Shown here piece after piece: positions 43,535-51,915 of a stretch of 64,000 bases of DNA (its first letter is position 1; each line of letters opens with the position of its first letter). Below the pieces are notes generated by a model. It was not told the origin of the DNA and did no database searches. It was given only the letters and a program-made list of their open reading frames with translations. Location: positions 1 to 64,000 of the forward strand of contig JBGTGP010000051.1 in assembly GCA_041746735.1 (NCBI GenBank), written 5' to 3'. The position numbers and the translations under genes were made by a program. The stretch is from Opimibacter sp041746735 (GTDB lineage Bacteria > Bacteroidota > Bacteroidia > Chitinophagales > Saprospiraceae).

Positions 43535-44790
43535 ATGTATTGTTAGGCCTCCAATGGGGGGATGAAGGCAAGGGTAAAATCGTAGACTATCTGGCAGATC
43601 GGTATCAGTTGGTGTGCCGGTTTCAGGGAGGCCCTAATGCCGGCCATACCCTTTGGATCGGTGGAAAAAAAACGGTACTGCATACGATCCCATCCGGTAT
43701 TTTCCATGAACATCTCGTCAACATTATAGGGAACGGAGTGGTGATTGACCCTGTGACGCTCATGCAGGAGATCCAACAACTGGAGGTGGGGGGTACCCCA
43801 GTTCGGGATCGTTTGCGGATTGCTAAAAAAGCACACCTGATCCTCCCTACCCATAAATGGCTGGATATAGCCTCTGAAGCATCCAAAGGGGAAGAAAAAA
43901 TCGGATCTACGCTACGGGGTATCGGACCTTGCTATATGGATAAAACGGGCCGAAACGGACTTCGGATCGGCGATTTGCTCAGCCCGCAATTTGAGCAGAA
44001 GTATGCTTCACTTCGGGATAAGCACTTGCATCTGCTGAAACTATATCCCGAGACCACCTTTGATCTGGTACCCGAAGAAGAAAAGTGGTTTGCAGCGGCG
44101 GAGCAGATACGGGGTCTTCAGCTTATTGATGCCGAGTATTACCTGAATCAGCGACTTATGTCCGGTGATGATATTCTGGCAGAAGGCGCCCAGGGCATGA
44201 TGTTGGATATAGATTTCGGAACTTATCCGTATGTTACCTCTTCCAATACAATTACGTCCGGTGTCTGCAGTGGGCTCGGTGTCCCCCCCTCTTCTATCAG
44301 ACATGTGATTGGTGTTACAAAGGCGTATTGTACACGTGTTGGATCCGGACCTTTTCCATCTGAACTTCATGGTGAAGCAGGGGACCGGTTACGAAATGCC
44401 GGAAATGAATTTGGCAGTACCACAGGAAGGCCCAGACGATGTGGCTGGCTCGATCTTCCTCAGCTGAAGTATGCCGCCATGATTACAGGTACTACCCATA
44501 TCGCCATTACCAAGTTGGATGTCCTGAATGCATTTGAAACCATTGCTGTCGCTCATCAATACCAAAACGGCACTACGGTGTCGGATGAGATTCCATTTGA
44601 CCTTGTGGAAGGAATTGAGCAGGTTCTATTCACCAAACACGCTGGCTGGATGCATGATATTACCGCAGAAGGCTATGATAGTCTGCCAACTCCTGTTCAA
44701 ATATATCTGAAGTATCTCGAAGATCAACTTGGACTTCCGGTGGCCTATGTATCCACCGGTCCCGGACGGGAGCAACTGATTGTGCGATAA
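43525..44790 (+). CDS. purA: adenylosuccinate synthase
   Basis: Couples IMP and aspartate, with GTP hydrolysis, to form adenylosuccinate on the way to AMP. The protein is 421 aa, full length. The P-loop-like GLQWGDEGKGK has the catalytic Asp13, and GGPNAGHTL carries the catalytic His. GSTTGRPRRCGWLDL and the guanine-specificity region ITKLDVL are also visible. It stands 162 bp after fur, with its own leader. Confidence 0.98.
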   Translation: MAVDVLLGLQWGDEGKGKIVDYLADRYQLVCRFQGGPNAGHTLWIGGKKTVLHTIPSGIFHEHLVNIIGNGVVIDPVTLMQEIQQLEVGGTPVRDRLRIAKKAHLILPTHKWLDIASEASKGEEKIGSTLRGIGPCYMDKTGRNGLRIGDLLSPQFEQKYASLRDKHLHLLKLYPETTFDLVPEEEKWFAAAEQIRGLQLIDAEYYLNQRLMSGDDILAEGAQGMMLDIDFGTYPYVTSSNTITSGVCSGLGVPPSSIRHVIGVTKAYCTRVGSGPFPSELHGEAGDRLRNAGNEFGSTTGRPRRCGWLDLPQLKYAAMITGTTHIAITKLDVLNAFETIAVAHQYQNGTTVSDEIPFDLVEGIEQVLFTKHAGWMHDITAEGYDSLPTPVQIYLKYLEDQLGLPVAYVSTGPGREQLIVR

Positions 44791-44805
44791 GCTCAGATAG
44801 GATCC

Positions 44806-45507
44806 TTACTCCTTTTTCGCCTTAATAATGTACTGATAGTCGAGAGACTCCTCATCCACCTTTAGAATAGTATACCCGGCTGAACGGAGTTCGCGCTCTA
44901 CCGTCGGCACATCAAGTCGATCTTCGACCGGGGGGCCAAAAGGGGTTTCCTTTTTTTTGAAGTCAATAATGACGACAAAGCCACCTGGTCTGATAGTTTC
45001 CTGTAATCGCTCGAAGTACTCAACCCGCCGGATCAGATAGGAATAGGTATTGACCAGCAACACAATATCCACCTCCTGGGAGGTTAGCTTGGAATCATCT
45101 GGTTCTGCCAGACGGATGACCAGCCGGTCCCTGAGTTCGATAGGAAATCTGGCTTTCTGCTCTTCCATCCATAGAATGGCGCGGGGATCTATATCAATGG
45201 CGATCACACGTGCTCCTTTGTATGCTATTCGGCGACTAAAATAGCCGGTGCCGGCACCCAGGTCGGCCACTACTTTTCCTTTGACATCACCCAACTGCTC
45301 AATGACCAAATCCGGCTTCTGCCAAATGACGCGGTCAGCGCTTTCATATTGCTCTGCTTCATTGGCGTACTGTTCGCTCTTTCCGTTCCGGTCTGCTTGA
45401 GGCTTGGACAGGAGGTCCGCATTGCGATCAGCAGATGATCTATTGCATCCCGTAAACAGAACAAGACATACGGTCAGGGTAATCCCGGCGACTATTTTGA
45501 TTTTCAT
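44806..45507 (-). CDS. lipoprotein with SAM-dependent methyltransferase domain
   Basis: A 233-aa class I methyltransferase carrying a lipoprotein signal (core VAGITLTVCLVL, lipobox LFTGC). A charged linker with KSEQYANEAEQYESADR precedes the fold. The SAM site is VVADLGAGTGYFSRRIA, with the acidic end of beta-2 in IAIDIDPRA, and a later strand is GFVVIIDFKKKE. An extracytoplasmic methyltransferase is unusual because SAM is cytoplasmic, but this type (signal peptide plus methyltransferase) recurs in the phylum. The start at 45507 fits the signal; upstream frames extend without support. A TATCTTTG box lies 10 bases upstream. Confidence 0.82.
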   Translation of the reverse strand: MKIKIVAGITLTVCLVLFTGCNRSSADRNADLLSKPQADRNGKSEQYANEAEQYESADRVIWQKPDLVIEQLGDVKGKVVADLGAGTGYFSRRIAYKGARVIAIDIDPRAILWMEEQKARFPIELRDRLVIRLAEPDDSKLTSQEVDIVLLVNTYSYLIRRVEYFERLQETIRPGGFVVIIDFKKKETPFGPPVEDRLDVPTVERELRSAGYTILKVDEESLDYQYIIKAKKE

Positions 45508-45517
45508 ACGATAGTGG

Positions 45518-45525
45518 CAAAGATA
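45518..45525 (-). promoter_or_regulatory. -7 promoter box for the methyltransferase lipoprotein
   Basis: On the minus strand this is TATCTTTG, an exact TAnnTTTG match only 10 bases before the start codon at 45507, implying a leader of a few bases at most. Confidence 0.6.
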
Positions 45526-45670
45526 GTTCAGATGATCATCGAAACGGGGCAATATATTTTCCATAATGATCCGCGTTACGCGGGAAGCCAGGCGACCAAA
45601 AGTATGAATGGCTTTGGAGCCCGTGCCAGGAAGGACCTCATTGTTTCCAGGTTGTGTGAGTCTGACTTCC

Positions 45671-46561
45671 CTATACAATGACGGGTCTGGCATGGGTTTC
45701 AATGAATTTGATAATACAACCGGCGATATCGACTCCGGTAGTCCCCTCGATCCCTTCCAGGCCTGGAGATGCATTGATTTCAAGGATCAGCGGGCCCTGA
45801 TTGGATCTGAGGATATCCACACCGGCCACCCCCAACCCCATCAGACTGGCGGCCCTGAGTGCCAAATCTTTTTCCTCCGGGGTAATCCGGACTTTTTTGG
45901 ATGAGGCTCCCCTATGCAGATTTGACCTAAACTCATCTCCCTGGGCACTCCGTTCCATGGTGGCGATGACTTCCCCTCCGACGATGAAGACCCGAACATC
46001 CCTTCCCTTGGATTCTTCGACAAAACGCTGCATTAAAATCTCTTCCCGAAGTCGCAAAAAAGCTTCTGCAACAGATTGAGTTGCATGTCGGCTTTCTCCA
46101 AGTATGACCCCCATACCTTGCGTGCTATTGAGTGTCTTGATGACGACTGGAAACTGATCTCCTAAAAGATTGAGCGAGTGGCTGACATTGTCCGGCATAG
46201 CGGTAAATACGCTGTCAGGTACCGGGATCTGGTGCGCTGCCAGATACTGTAAGGTGGTTCGTTTGTCCCTTGCTTTGAGGAGTGCCTCAGTAGAAATGAC
46301 GGTATAAATACCCATCATTTCAAACTGCCGGAGCACTGCGGCACCATAGCTGGTGACGGAAGAACCTATACGGGGTATAACCGCATCAGGCCTTCCGAGA
46401 AACTCCCCCTGGAATCGAACACCCAGCCGGCCATCCAAAATAGACAGGTCACATTGCATATGATCGACGACCCGGACAATATGACCTTTTCTGCGGGCAG
46501 CCATCACCAGGCTGTGTGTCGAATACAGGATCGGACTTCGGCTGAGAATCAGAATTCGCAT
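45671..46561 (-). CDS. RimK-family alpha-L-glutamate ligase (ATP-grasp)
   Basis: A 296-aa ATP-grasp ligase related to RimK, which adds glutamate to the C-terminus of ribosomal protein S6; relatives modify other peptides or cofactors. The start at 46561 (MRILILSRSPILYSTHSL) is the canonical RimK N-terminus; a frame from 46606 adds 15 unrelated residues. Visible segments are PVVIKTLNSTQGMGV, EESKGRDVRVFIVGGEV, and the metal/ATP-binding ILEINASPGLEGIEGTTG. S6 is not in the window, so the substrate is unproven. Confidence 0.9.
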   Translation of the reverse strand: MRILILSRSPILYSTHSLVMAARRKGHIVRVVDHMQCDLSILDGRLGVRFQGEFLGRPDAVIPRIGSSVTSYGAAVLRQFEMMGIYTVISTEALLKARDKRTTLQYLAAHQIPVPDSVFTAMPDNVSHSLNLLGDQFPVVIKTLNSTQGMGVILGESRHATQSVAEAFLRLREEILMQRFVEESKGRDVRVFIVGGEVIATMERSAQGDEFRSNLHRGASSKKVRITPEEKDLALRAASLMGLGVAGVDILRSNQGPLILEINASPGLEGIEGTTGVDIAGCIIKFIETHARPVIV

Positions 46562-46647
46562 AGGAGGCAATGTAAGAAAACCCGAGGAATGATATGAAAA
46601 AATCAAAGAAGGTAAATGTCACAGGCATTCTGTCCCGGACCTCGGGC

Positions 46648-46669
46648 TGAAGGTAAAATTATACCTTCA
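46648..46669 (+). promoter_or_regulatory. operator-like palindrome at the UMF1 transporter start
   Basis: TGAAGGTA (46648-46655) and TACCTTCA (46662-46669) are perfect inverted 8-bp arms with a 6-bp spacer, ending 4 bases before the ATG at 46674. The right arm, TACCTTCA, also partly fits the -7 consensus, so a bound protein could block transcription or translation. It lies in the 112-bp gap divergent from the RimK-like gene. Confidence 0.45.
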
Positions 46670-46673
46670 CGTC

Positions 46674-47969
46674 ATGGAACTAAACGACAAGCGTACTATA
46701 CGGGGATGGGCCTTTTTTGACTGGGCTAACTCGGCATATTACCTTGTCATTTCGACTGCGATATTCCCAATCTACTATGCCAACGTCACCGATGCAGAAA
46801 TACAGCTATTCGGTGGGCGTATATCAAATACAGCCCTATACTCCTTTTCCGTTTCGGCTGCCTATATTTTGATTGCGATCATCTCACCGTTGTTGTCGGG
46901 TATGGCTGATGCTGCGGGACGGCGTATGTCGTTTCTCAAATTATTCACCCGAATGGGGGCATTAGGATGTGTGGGTCTATTCTTTTTTCATTCCCATGAC
47001 ACCCTTTGGATCGGGACTTTGGCCTTCATGTTGGGTACCATCGGGGCGGCAGGTGGACTCGTCTTTTATGATTCATATCTGCCGATCATTGCCTCCGAAG
47101 ATCAGTATGATAAGGTGAGTGCAAAAGGGTATGCCTTTGGCTATTTTGGTAGTGTATTATTACTCATGTTCTGCTTATTACTGATTCAGAAGCCAGAATG
47201 GTTTGGGCTCTCCGGCGCTACCCTGCCCTCCCGCATTTCATTTGTACTGGTGGGCCTTTGGTGGTTCGGATTTTCTCTGATCACCTTTCGCCGTCTTCCG
47301 CAAGACCGTCCTATCCCTTTTCAGGAAAACCTGTTTGTCAAAGGTTGGAAAGAACTCCTGCATGTCTGGAATGGTATAAAGCATGACACACACCTCAAGC
47401 GATTTTTAGCCGCCTATTTCTTTTACATCGCGGGGGTTCACACCGTTATCTACCTCGCTTCATTATTTGCCGATCAGGTGCTGGGATTTGAAACAGGCCA
47501 ACTCATCCTGACCATTCTGATTTTGCAACTGGTGGCTATACCAGGCGCATTGCTGTTTGCCCGGATATCTACGTTGCGGGGAAATAAATTCAGTCTGCTG
47601 CTCCAATTGCTAATCTGGATCATGATCTGCGGAGGAGCTTATGCCACAACCGAAAAATGGCAATTCTTTGTTATTGCTGCAATGGTCGGAATGGTCCTCG
47701 GTGGTATTCAATCCTTATCCCGGTCGACGTATGCCAAACTGCTTGAAGGCCGGAAGGAAGATCCCACAACCTTCTTCAGCTTTTATGATGTGCTGTCCAA
47801 GTTGGCTATCGTCTCAGGCACGCTTATATTTGGTCTGGTCAATTCGATAACGGGAAATATGAGATATAGTGTGCTGGCCCTGGCTTTTCTTTTTGTCATC
47901 GGGTTTCTTCTGCTGACGACAGTAACAAAAAGGAGGATCAATACAGCTCCCATGAATCAAGGAGAATAG
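46674..47969 (+). CDS. UMF1/Atg22-like major facilitator transporter
   Basis: A 431-aa inner-membrane transporter with about 12 predicted helices. The N-terminal GWAFFDWANSAYYLVI is diagnostic of the UMF1 (Atg22-like) MFS family. Other family segments are MADAAGRRMSFLKLFTRMG and GGIQSLSRSTYAKLL. Yeast Atg22 effluxes amino acids from the vacuole; bacterial substrates are unknown. It is expressed away from the RimK-like gene and could be under the palindrome at its start. Confidence 0.9.
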   Translation: MELNDKRTIRGWAFFDWANSAYYLVISTAIFPIYYANVTDAEIQLFGGRISNTALYSFSVSAAYILIAIISPLLSGMADAAGRRMSFLKLFTRMGALGCVGLFFFHSHDTLWIGTLAFMLGTIGAAGGLVFYDSYLPIIASEDQYDKVSAKGYAFGYFGSVLLLMFCLLLIQKPEWFGLSGATLPSRISFVLVGLWWFGFSLITFRRLPQDRPIPFQENLFVKGWKELLHVWNGIKHDTHLKRFLAAYFFYIAGVHTVIYLASLFADQVLGFETGQLILTILILQLVAIPGALLFARISTLRGNKFSLLLQLLIWIMICGGAYATTEKWQFFVIAAMVGMVLGGIQSLSRSTYAKLLEGRKEDPTTFFSFYDVLSKLAIVSGTLIFGLVNSITGNMRYSVLALAFLFVIGFLLLTTVTKRRINTAPMNQGE

Positions 47970-47981
47970 AGGATCGAATAG

Positions 47982-49481
47982 TTATTCCTTATATTCATAA
48001 CACCCTATGTCGGGTTGTATCAGATCTCTGGGTGTACCTTCAAGATCATCCGTTATGCCCGGGATTGATATCCCTTTCATTTCAGCAATAGAGAGCGTGT
48101 CCAGATGAAAATCTGCCTTGTTGATATCCACAAACAGTTTATCAGACAACATATACGGAATACAGTTGAGGCACAGGGTCTCAAAGAATTCCGGATAATT
48201 CGACATTTTCAAGAGTTCCTTTACCACCACGATATTGTGTCGCATTTGGATATCAAACAAACCCTGTCCGGTTGCATCTGCATCCGCCAGCCACACTTCG
48301 TCCGTACTGTTTCCGGCCATAATACAATTTGTCACGCTGGCCGTTATCTTGTTTAACCGGGCCCCTCCCGTACATAGGGCATCGACACAATAAAAATTAT
48401 TCATCAACAGTGCTTCGCTGCTGTTGCCAAAACTGGCCAGCGTACTATAACTGATCTCATAGTCGCCTCCATAGGTGAGGGCTACAGCCTGTGCACCATT
48501 ATGATGAAAAAGGGTATTTCGAATGGTGGCCCGGGCATGTCTCGCCAACAAACCGGGCCCGCCTGTATAGGCAATGATACTGTGATCTATTTCGGCCACT
48601 GTGGCACTATCCGCATAAATGCCTACAATGCCATTTTGCAGCCGCATGTGGCTGAATCTATGCGGCCCGCTACCGGGACCCAGGCGAATGCCTGCCCATT
48701 CACCGGTATGATCCGGTTCGATCCGGTCGTCCCTGATGATCACAGGTGCCCCGAGGCTACCACGCACATTGATTCTACCATGTGGCAAGGTATAGATCAG
48801 GCCTTCATTGTAAATACCCAGATCATTATTGGCTATCCCTCCATGCACATACAACCGGGCGCCCGGAGGCAGCACAAGGGTACAGGAATCAATCAGCAGG
48901 GTCCCATACAATACATAAGGTCTGGGATCGTCCCACACGACTTCACCGAGATTGCAACTCAGTAGTGAAATCCGGTTGGGGGTATGAGGACCCGGTATAT
49001 AATTGGCATTCTGCCCCCATGCCACAAGAAGGACATGCTGTTCATTTCCATTGGTCATGCAGCGTACTTTGGCCTCGAGAAAAAAGGGACTCTCCGATAA
49101 TGGCTGATCCGGATCGATGGTCGCTTCAGCAAAAACATAAATACTGTCATGCGGTAAAATTCGAATATCACGCAAAACCGCCCCACTATAGCCATCCACA
49201 TTCATCCTGAAGAAAGAAGCATTCGCACCTGTAAGCCGAATCTCATCAATCAAGATGGATAGGCTATGGGGGTTGTATATCTTGAAAAATCGGGTCACGG
49301 TGCTGATTTGGGTCAATACCGTATCAAACGTCAATGTATCAGTCGAGAAAGTAATCCGGTCATTCTCATGGGTTGTAAACCGCTCTTCAAAGCAGGATGT
49401 CAACAGTAAAAAAAACAAGAACAGGCCTGCAGTGCCATTTCGGTAGCCGGTCAACTTTGCTTCGTCCGCCTGTGGCAGCAT
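47982..49481 (-). CDS. lipoprotein with right-handed beta-helix and choice-of-anchor Q-like tail
   Basis: A 499-aa predicted outer-membrane or surface lipoprotein. From the ATG at 49481 the signal ends in the lipobox LLTSC; longer starts at 49541 and 49613 would bury it. Residues about 30-150 form a beta-sandwich (DRITFSTDTLTFDTVLT, FKIYNPHSLSILIDEI). From about 200 onward short repeats such as IRNTLFHHNGAQAVALTYGGDYEISYSTLA mark a parallel beta-helix. The tail GTPRDLIQPDIGCYEY matches the choice-of-anchor Q pattern. Such proteins often bind or cut polysaccharide; no catalytic residues were identified. Confidence 0.8.
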   Translation of the reverse strand: MLPQADEAKLTGYRNGTAGLFLFFLLLTSCFEERFTTHENDRITFSTDTLTFDTVLTQISTVTRFFKIYNPHSLSILIDEIRLTGANASFFRMNVDGYSGAVLRDIRILPHDSIYVFAEATIDPDQPLSESPFFLEAKVRCMTNGNEQHVLLVAWGQNANYIPGPHTPNRISLLSCNLGEVVWDDPRPYVLYGTLLIDSCTLVLPPGARLYVHGGIANNDLGIYNEGLIYTLPHGRINVRGSLGAPVIIRDDRIEPDHTGEWAGIRLGPGSGPHRFSHMRLQNGIVGIYADSATVAEIDHSIIAYTGGPGLLARHARATIRNTLFHHNGAQAVALTYGGDYEISYSTLASFGNSSEALLMNNFYCVDALCTGGARLNKITASVTNCIMAGNSTDEVWLADADATGQGLFDIQMRHNIVVVKELLKMSNYPEFFETLCLNCIPYMLSDKLFVDINKADFHLDTLSIAEMKGISIPGITDDLEGTPRDLIQPDIGCYEYKE

Positions 49482-49696
49482 CCTTTGCCTGTCACCACGT
49501 ATACAGGAGCCGAGTATCAACTGACCGAATTGTTTTAACATGCTAACGGATATCACAGGAGAAAAGTAAGTGAAGAGCGAAATTACACTACCCGGGGATA
49601 ACGTCATCCTCAAACTGGATGTTATATCCAGGCACTAAGGATATCTGGCGAACCAGTAATCTTTCTGGACACGGATATCAGAACCCAGGCATGAGT

Positions 49697-49704
49697 TACC
49701 TTTG
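49697..49704 (+). promoter_or_regulatory. -7 promoter box for the glycosyltransferase operon
   Basis: TACCTTTG, an exact TAnnTTTG match, 17 bases before the first glycosyltransferase ATG. A six-codon frame (ATG at 49708, TGA at 49723-49725) sits between them and overlaps that ATG. Confidence 0.6.
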
Positions 49705-49721
49705 CGAATGCTCTCTGGTTT

Positions 49722-50420
49722 ATGAACAATCCTCCATTGATCGATGTGATCATTCCCGCGCACAATGAAGGGCTCTCCATTGGCAAAGTTATCCGGGATA
49801 TACCGAAAGATCTGATCCGGCATATTTTGGTATGTAACAACAATTCAACGGATGATACGGCGTCGAAAGCACGGGCTTCAGGGGCTATAGTGGTCGATCA
49901 GCCTGTGCGGGGATATGGCATTGCCTGCCAGACGGCCATAGCCTATTTGGAGGCTGAAACAGCCGGATTCCCGGCTGACATTGTGGTATTCCTCGATGGT
50001 GATTATTCAGATTATCCTGGTGAGATGACACAACTTATTGCAATTGTTCTGGCCGGCAAGGATTTGGTCATTGGGTCACGCGTACTAGGAGATCCTGAAC
50101 CGGGCTCGTTGACCTTGCCTCAACGATTTGGCAACTGGTTGGCGACCCGTCTGATACAACTTCGTTTTGGATTTCGTTTTACTGATCTGGGCCCGTTCAG
50201 GGCTATTCGATGGGATAAGCTTCTATCCCTGAACATGCAGGATCGCACATATGGATGGACGGTCGAAATGCAGGTAAAAGCATTGAAGTATAATCTGGGT
50301 TGCGCTGAAGTACCGGTATCCTACAGAAAGCGTATCGGAAAATCCAAAGTCAGCGGCACGATCAAAGGCACTCTTCTTGCCGGGTATAAAATATTGTGGA
50401 CCATTTTCAAATACAGTTGA
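49722..50420 (+). CDS. family 2 glycosyltransferase (dolichol-phosphate-mannose-synthase-like)
   Basis: A 232-aa cytoplasmic or membrane-associated GT-A transferase. Motifs are VIIPAHNEGLSIG (nucleotide-sugar site), the metal-binding DGDYSD and the later FTDLGPFRAIRW segment; this layout resembles enzymes that load sugars onto polyprenyl phosphate. No membrane helix is evident. It is first in a three-gene operon with a cellulose-synthase-like transferase and a GT-C enzyme, consistent with making a lipid-linked sugar donor for them. The operon relation is clear (4-bp gap) and the role is inference. Confidence 0.88.
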   Translation: MNNPPLIDVIIPAHNEGLSIGKVIRDIPKDLIRHILVCNNNSTDDTASKARASGAIVVDQPVRGYGIACQTAIAYLEAETAGFPADIVVFLDGDYSDYPGEMTQLIAIVLAGKDLVIGSRVLGDPEPGSLTLPQRFGNWLATRLIQLRFGFRFTDLGPFRAIRWDKLLSLNMQDRTYGWTVEMQVKALKYNLGCAEVPVSYRKRIGKSKVSGTIKGTLLAGYKILWTIFKYS

Positions 50421-50424
50421 ACCC

Positions 50425-51915
50425 ATGATGATCGAGATTCTGGCATATGCCGTTATCGGGCTGTACACGCTGGCCCTGGCTTATGTTACCCTGTATTGTC
50501 TGATGCAATTTCATTTGCTGTTACACTATTTCAGAAACAAGAAAGCCACAATATCACCAACGTCCGACCGCCCCTTTCTACCGAATGAATGGCCTGCGGT
50601 TACGGTACAACTCCCCCTGTACAATGAACGCTATGTGGTAGAAAGGTTACTTGAAAACATTGTACAACTTGATTATCCTTCAGATAAACTTGAAATCCAA
50701 ATTCTGGATGATTCGACCGATGAGACACAGGAGGTTTGTCAAAGAATGGTACGTCTGTATAAGGAACAGGGAATCCACATTACATACCTCCATCGTCATC
50801 ACCGGCAGGGCTATAAAGCGGGTGCATTGAAGAATGGTCTATCCAGTGCTACTGGAGATTTTATCGCCATTTTTGATGCTGATTTTTTACCTCCGAAAAC
50901 CTTTCTGACTCAAACGATCCCTTATTTTTCGGACCCTCAGGTAGGGGTGGTGCAAACCCGGTGGGAGCACCTCAACTACGATTACTCGTTGATCACCCGG
51001 CTGCAAGGTTTTCAGCTGAATGTACATTTTACCATAGAGCAAAGTGGCCGGCAAGCGGGAAAGTATTTTCTCCAATTCAATGGTACGGCCGGGGTCTGGC
51101 GACGAGAAACGATTCAGGATGCCGGAGGATGGGAATCGGATACACTCACGGAAGATCTTGACCTGTCCTACCGGGCACAGCTTAGGGGTTGGAAGATCAT
51201 GTACCGGCAGGATATCGCTTCACCCGCTGAGCTACCGGCCGAAATGCACGGACTTAAGTCCCAGCAATTCAGGTGGATGAAGGGCGGAGCTGAAAACGCG
51301 CGCAAACTTATACCCATAGTACTGGCGTCCCGCCTGCCCTGGAGCACAAAAGTTCAAGCAGTACTGCATCTGCTGTCCAGTTCGATTTTTATTGTGGTCT
51401 TTATGTTGGCTATCCTCAGTGTACCTGCCTTGTTGATGAACAACCTGGTTGATCTGGATATGCGTATATACTGGCTGTGCATGACGGGCATGCTCACGAT
51501 AGGCTGGGTTTATTTTGTGGCCAACAGTGATACAGCCTGGGTCGGCCTTTCTTTCAGGCAGCGGTTGCTTCGATTTACGACAATGTTTCCACTTTTCCTT
51601 TCGCTGTCAATGGGCTTGTCCCTGCATAACAGTATAGCTGTGCTGGAAGGGTACCGGGGCAAACCCAGTGCTTTTGTCCGGACACCGAAATTCAATCTTC
51701 GTCGGATTCAGGACCAAATAAAGCCTGGCGTATATGCGGCAGGAAAACTCTCGTTTACCACGTTGGCGGAAGGAGTGCTCGCCCTATATTTCCTGTCTGC
51801 TATCGTCTTTGCCCTTTCAAGCGGGAAAACCGAATTTGTGTTGTATCACTTTATGCTGATGTTTGGTTTTGGGGGTATCTTTTTTTACTCTATCCGACAT
51901 CTCCACGTCAAATGA
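50425..51915 (+). CDS. cellulose-synthase-like family 2 glycosyltransferase (processive type)
   Basis: A 496-aa membrane glycosyltransferase. The start is the ATG at 50425 (MMIEILAYAVIGLY); the frame from 50377 overlaps the previous gene with unrelated residues. One N-terminal helix precedes the catalytic domain with TVQLPLYNERYVVERLL, LDDSTDET, FDADFLPP, TEDLDLSYR and the processivity motif QQFRWMKG. About four C-terminal helices follow. Relatives make beta-glucan, glucomannan or ceramide-linked sugars. It is joined to the GT-C gene by a 4-bp overlap. Confidence 0.9.
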   Translation: MMIEILAYAVIGLYTLALAYVTLYCLMQFHLLLHYFRNKKATISPTSDRPFLPNEWPAVTVQLPLYNERYVVERLLENIVQLDYPSDKLEIQILDDSTDETQEVCQRMVRLYKEQGIHITYLHRHHRQGYKAGALKNGLSSATGDFIAIFDADFLPPKTFLTQTIPYFSDPQVGVVQTRWEHLNYDYSLITRLQGFQLNVHFTIEQSGRQAGKYFLQFNGTAGVWRRETIQDAGGWESDTLTEDLDLSYRAQLRGWKIMYRQDIASPAELPAEMHGLKSQQFRWMKGGAENARKLIPIVLASRLPWSTKVQAVLHLLSSSIFIVVFMLAILSVPALLMNNLVDLDMRIYWLCMTGMLTIGWVYFVANSDTAWVGLSFRQRLLRFTTMFPLFLSLSMGLSLHNSIAVLEGYRGKPSAFVRTPKFNLRRIQDQIKPGVYAAGKLSFTTLAEGVLALYFLSAIVFALSSGKTEFVLYHFMLMFGFGGIFFYSIRHLHVK

